A DNA stretch of 64,000 bases, from NCBI RefSeq assembly GCF_042666435.1, contig NZ_JBHTDC010000001.1, positions 372,001 to 436,000 on the forward strand, written 5' to 3'. Below the pieces are notes generated by a model, which was not told where the DNA came from, did not search any database, and worked only from the letters and a program-made list of their open reading frames with translations. This document shows, in pieces, positions 61,720-64,000 of the stretch. This DNA is from Allosphingosinicella sp042666435. GTDB lineage: Bacteria > Pseudomonadota > Alphaproteobacteria > Sphingomonadales > Sphingomonadaceae. Each line of letters opens with the position of its first letter. Position 1 is the first letter of the stretch. The translations under genes were made by a program, and so were the position numbers.

Positions 61720-62768
61720 GCGGCGCGGCGTTTGGCGGACATCGCCAGCCACAGATCGGCGAAGCGGTCGACTTCCTCGTCCGTCGTCGAGGGACCGAAG
61801 CTTACCCGCACGACCTCGCGCGCCGCCTCTTCGTCCCAGCCCATGGCGGCGAGGACGTGACTGGGCTTGAGGCTGCCCGAGGAGCAGGCGCTGCCCGCCG
61901 AGACGGCGATTCCGGCCATGTCGAACTGGATGAGCTGGGCGTTGGAAGGCACGCCCGGCATCCTATAGCCTCCGATCGTGGGGATGCGCGAAACATCCGG
62001 CGCGACGACCTCCCCGCCGGCCGCCATGACCGCGCTTTCGAGCCGGGCACGGAGAGCGGCGGCGCGGCCGAGCCAGTCCGGCGCGGTTTCAAGCGCGGCG
62101 GCCATTCCGACGACGCCTGGAAGGTTTTCGGTGCCGGGCCTGTAGCCCTGCTCCTGGCCGCCGACGGCCTCGATCAGGGCAAGGTCGCGCACGAGCAGCG
62201 CGCCCACGCCGGGCGGCCCGCCGAACTTGTGGGCGGAGATCGCGATCATGTCCGCGTCGGGCAAATTCAGCTTCCCGGCGGTCTGCGCGCAATCGGCGAG
62301 GATTATTCCGCCCTTTTCCCGAACGGCGGCGGCGATTTCGCCGAGGGGCTGGAGGACGCCCGTCTCGTTATTGGCGTGCTGGACCGCGACCAGCGGGCGC
62401 TCCCCCTCGACGGCGGTCACATCGACGATCCCTCCCCCGTCGACCGCCAGCCCGAGCGCGTCCGGGGCGGCGCGAAGGACGGCGTCATGCTCGACGGCGG
62501 AGACGTAGCGCGGCCCCGCCTTCGCGCGGCGAAGCGCGATCGCCAGCGCTTCGCTCGCGCCCGACGTGAACAGGATCCTGCCCGTCCAGCCGAGCGCGGC
62601 GGCGATCCGCGCCCGCGCCTCTTCCAAGGCGGCCTTCGCCGCCCTGCCCTCGGCGTGCGGCGAACTCGGATTGTGCCAGCGCGCCAACGCCTCGGCCATC
62701 GCCTCGCGCGCCGCGGGCAAGAGCGGAGTCGTCGCGGCATGGTCCAGATAGGCACGGCCTTGCGGCAC
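61716..62768 (-). CDS. Cysteine desulfurase / class V aminotransferase
   Basis: 350 residues. AYLDHAATTPLLPAAREAMA, PLP Lys in AISAHKFGGPPG, Cys in SAGSACSSGSLKPSHVLAAM. Shorter than, and distinct from, the next gene's product, so the pair is not a recent duplicate. First gene of the desulfurase-desulfurase-ferredoxin operon. It may supply sulfur for Fe-S clusters or tRNA thiolation. Confidence 0.93.
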   Translation of the reverse strand: MPQGRAYLDHAATTPLLPAAREAMAEALARWHNPSSPHAEGRAAKAALEEARARIAAALGWTGRILFTSGASEALAIALRRAKAGPRYVSAVEHDAVLRAAPDALGLAVDGGGIVDVTAVEGERPLVAVQHANNETGVLQPLGEIAAAVREKGGIILADCAQTAGKLNLPDADMIAISAHKFGGPPGVGALLVRDLALIEAVGGQEQGYRPGTENLPGVVGMAAALETAPDWLGRAAALRARLESAVMAAGGEVVAPDVSRIPTIGGYRMPGVPSNAQLIQFDMAGIAVSAGSACSSGSLKPSHVLAAMGWDEEAAREVVRVSFGPSTTDEEVDRFADLWLAMSAKRRAA

Positions 62769-62875
62769 CGGTCTTCCTTCGATTGCTAAGCGGGCGCTTC
62801 ACCCTATATAGAGCGCCGTCGCGCATGGCACAGTCCAGACGCGTTTCCTATCACGCCAGTCCGAGCGCAGGTGCA

Positions 62876-63532
62876 ATGCCCGAAGTCATTTTCCCCGGCC
62901 CCGAAGGCCGTCTCGAAGGCCGTTTCCAGCCGGGCCCCCGCCCCCGCGCGCCCGTCGCCATGATCCTCCATCCGCACCCGCAAGCGGGCGGCACGATGAA
63001 CAACGCGATCGTCCAGGCGCTCTACAAGACCTTCGTCCGCCGCGGCTTCGCGACCTTGCGCTTCAACTTCCGCGGCGTCGGCAGGAGCCAGGGCGTGTTC
63101 GACAACGGCATCGGGGAATTGTCGGACGCCGCCTCGGCGCTCGATTGGGTGCAGCAGATCCACCCGGAAGCCGAGACGACCTGGGTCGGCGGGGTCAGCT
63201 TCGGCGCGTGGATCGGCATGCAATTGCTGATGCGCCGGCCCGAAGTGCGTGGCTTCATCTCGATCGCGCCGCCGGCCAACATGTATGATTTCACCTTCCT
63301 CGCCCCCTGCCCCGCCTCGGGCATCATCATCCAGGGCGAGGCCGACGAGGTGGTGACGCCGCTCGCGGTCCAGAAGCTGGTCGACAAGCTCCGCACCCAG
63401 CGCCACATCACCATCCACCACGACACGATCCCCGGCGCGAATCACTTCTTCGCGAACGAAATGCCGCAGCTGATGAAGTCGGTGGACAATTATCTCGACA
63501 TGCGGCTCGATCCGAACTGCCCGATCAAGTGA
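62876..63532 (+). CDS. Alpha/beta hydrolase (dienelactone-hydrolase-like)
   Basis: 218 residues: ILHPHPQAGGTMNNAIVQAL near the N-terminus, FRGVGRSQG, nucleophile GGVSFGAWIG, late acid QGEADEVV and His in PGANHFF. This group is conserved beside desulfurase genes in alphaproteobacteria; substrate unknown. Start 62876 follows CGCAGGTGCA. Divergent from the desulfurase operon. Confidence 0.9.
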   Translation: MPEVIFPGPEGRLEGRFQPGPRPRAPVAMILHPHPQAGGTMNNAIVQALYKTFVRRGFATLRFNFRGVGRSQGVFDNGIGELSDAASALDWVQQIHPEAETTWVGGVSFGAWIGMQLLMRRPEVRGFISIAPPANMYDFTFLAPCPASGIIIQGEADEVVTPLAVQKLVDKLRTQRHITIHHDTIPGANHFFANEMPQLMKSVDNYLDMRLDPNCPIK

Positions 63533-63538
63533 CGCTTG

Positions 63539-63566
63539 CGTCATCCCGGCTTTCGCCGGGATGACG
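63539..63566. terminator. Compact REP hairpin between convergent genes
   Basis: CGTCATCCCGGC-TTTC-GCCGGGATGACG: a perfect 12-bp stem directly after the hydrolase stop and two bases from the stop of the small membrane gene. Probably a bidirectional terminator; it is the cleanest copy of the repeat also found inside mtaB. Confidence 0.85.
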
Positions 63567-63567
63567 A

Positions 63568-63738
63568 TTACACCGTCCAGATCAGCACGTTCCCCAGCAG
63601 TACCAGGGCCGCGACCAGCATCAGCAGCCCCTTCTTCGTCTCCCGCCGCCTGACGATCAGCCACATGCCGCCCGCGCCGAGCAGGAAGGCGCCGATCATC
63701 GCGATGGAGAGGAAGGCCGAAGTCGATCCGCTGCTCAT
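63568..63738 (-). CDS. 56-residue membrane protein, function unknown
   Basis: ATG at 63738 follows GGAGCGCGG. Two hydrophobic segments (TSAFLSIAMIGAFLLGAGGM and LLMLVAALVLLGNVLIW) are separated by a basic turn, VRRRETKKG, giving a helical hairpin with a cytoplasmic loop. No family recognised. Confidence 0.75.
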   Translation of the reverse strand: MSSGSTSAFLSIAMIGAFLLGAGGMWLIVRRRETKKGLLMLVAALVLLGNVLIWTV

Positions 63739-63820
63739 CCGCGCTCCATGGCACGGGAAGGCCGGGCGAAAAAGGGCGCGTCTTTACGATCGGTTAAGGC
63801 TGGCCCTTTAATCCGGCCCC

Positions 63821-64000
63821 ATGGGATATAGTGAGCGCCGGCACGGCCTGGACGAGGCCTTCGAGCGGATCGAAGAGACGATCCTGCCGAGCATCTCGAT
63901 GATGCTGGACACATTGCTCGACGCGGCAACCTTGGGCCGGCCGGGCATCGACGCCGACGTCTATGCGGCGGAACTGCGCACCATCGCCCTGCAGCTCGAA
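63821..64000 (+). CDS. Hypothetical protein (3' truncated)
   Basis: Open from ATG 63821 to the window end, 60 codons seen: MGYSERRHGLDEAFERIEET, then a helical segment with LPSISMMLDTLLDAATLG. Not recognised. The 82 bases upstream contain A/T-rich stretches that may be its promoter. Confidence 0.5.
   Translation, partial: MGYSERRHGLDEAFERIEETILPSISMMLDTLLDAATLGRPGIDADVYAAELRTIALQLE

Overview
The window looks like a chromosomal segment of a high-G+C alphaproteobacterium of the Sphingomonadaceae type. The evidence is the DivL and ChpT cell-cycle phosphorelay proteins, RpoH, a TonB receptor of the sphingomonad type, AmgK/MurU cell-wall recycling, CTT(G)-type heat-shock signals and dozens of sphingomonad-style palindromic repeats (REP elements). 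No tRNA, CRISPR array or complete insertion sequence was seen. Almost all genes are core genes. Accessory material is limited to toxin-antitoxin modules, repeats and one low-G+C islet near 51.5-53.8 kb.

Layout. 0-9 kb: a 5'-truncated S9 peptidase faces a minus-strand operon divL-tsaE-amgK-murU-addB. 9-15 kb: a TonB-dependent receptor, ahcY with a perfect 20-bp palindrome upstream, YqgE, a peroxiredoxin. 15-22 kb: YbjN-like protein, VapBC, an M2 metallopeptidase, hydrolase, GFA protein, asd, a DUF2189 membrane protein. 22-28 kb: the classic ffh-rpsP-rimM-trmD-rplS cluster, here split by a plus-strand oxidoreductase and a second vapBC whose toxin gene overlaps trmD. 28-35 kb: GGDEF-EAL protein, dapF-mtaB-ftsY-yciB and an ABC exporter. 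35-40 kb: sodB, then pspF divergent from an expanded psp operon. 40-45 kb: SufE, thioesterase, J-domain protein, a multicopper oxidase/ZIP transporter/MntR group, RNase P RNA, an AmpD-like amidase. 45.5-51.5 kb: chpT-cheA-cheW-cheY-cheB-cheR. 51.5-54 kb: repeats, a thiC fragment, a DUF4160/DUF2442 pair and two low-G+C genes. 54-64 kb: rluD, rpoH, mtgA, dnaX-ybaB, the SRP RNA, parDE, ferredoxin and two tandem cysteine desulfurases, a hydrolase and two partial or small genes at the edge.

How the parts fit. Several genes of one process lie close together: all three SRP components (ffh, ftsY, ffs); peptidoglycan recycling and synthesis (amgK, murU, AmpD-like amidase, mtgA); Fe-S assembly (two desulfurases, SufE, ferredoxin); and envelope stress (pspF, pspABC, rpoH). 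The most striking unexplained element is the psp operon. After pspC it continues with five small membrane proteins which, together with PspB and PspC, end in the same short coiled-coil module. This looks like an undescribed multi-subunit extension of the phage-shock system. Other leads are REP hairpins inside coding sequences (mtaB, a cysteine desulfurase, dnaX), a ParE toxin gene with no ordinary start codon, and an essential tRNA methyltransferase gene translationally coupled to a VapC toxin.
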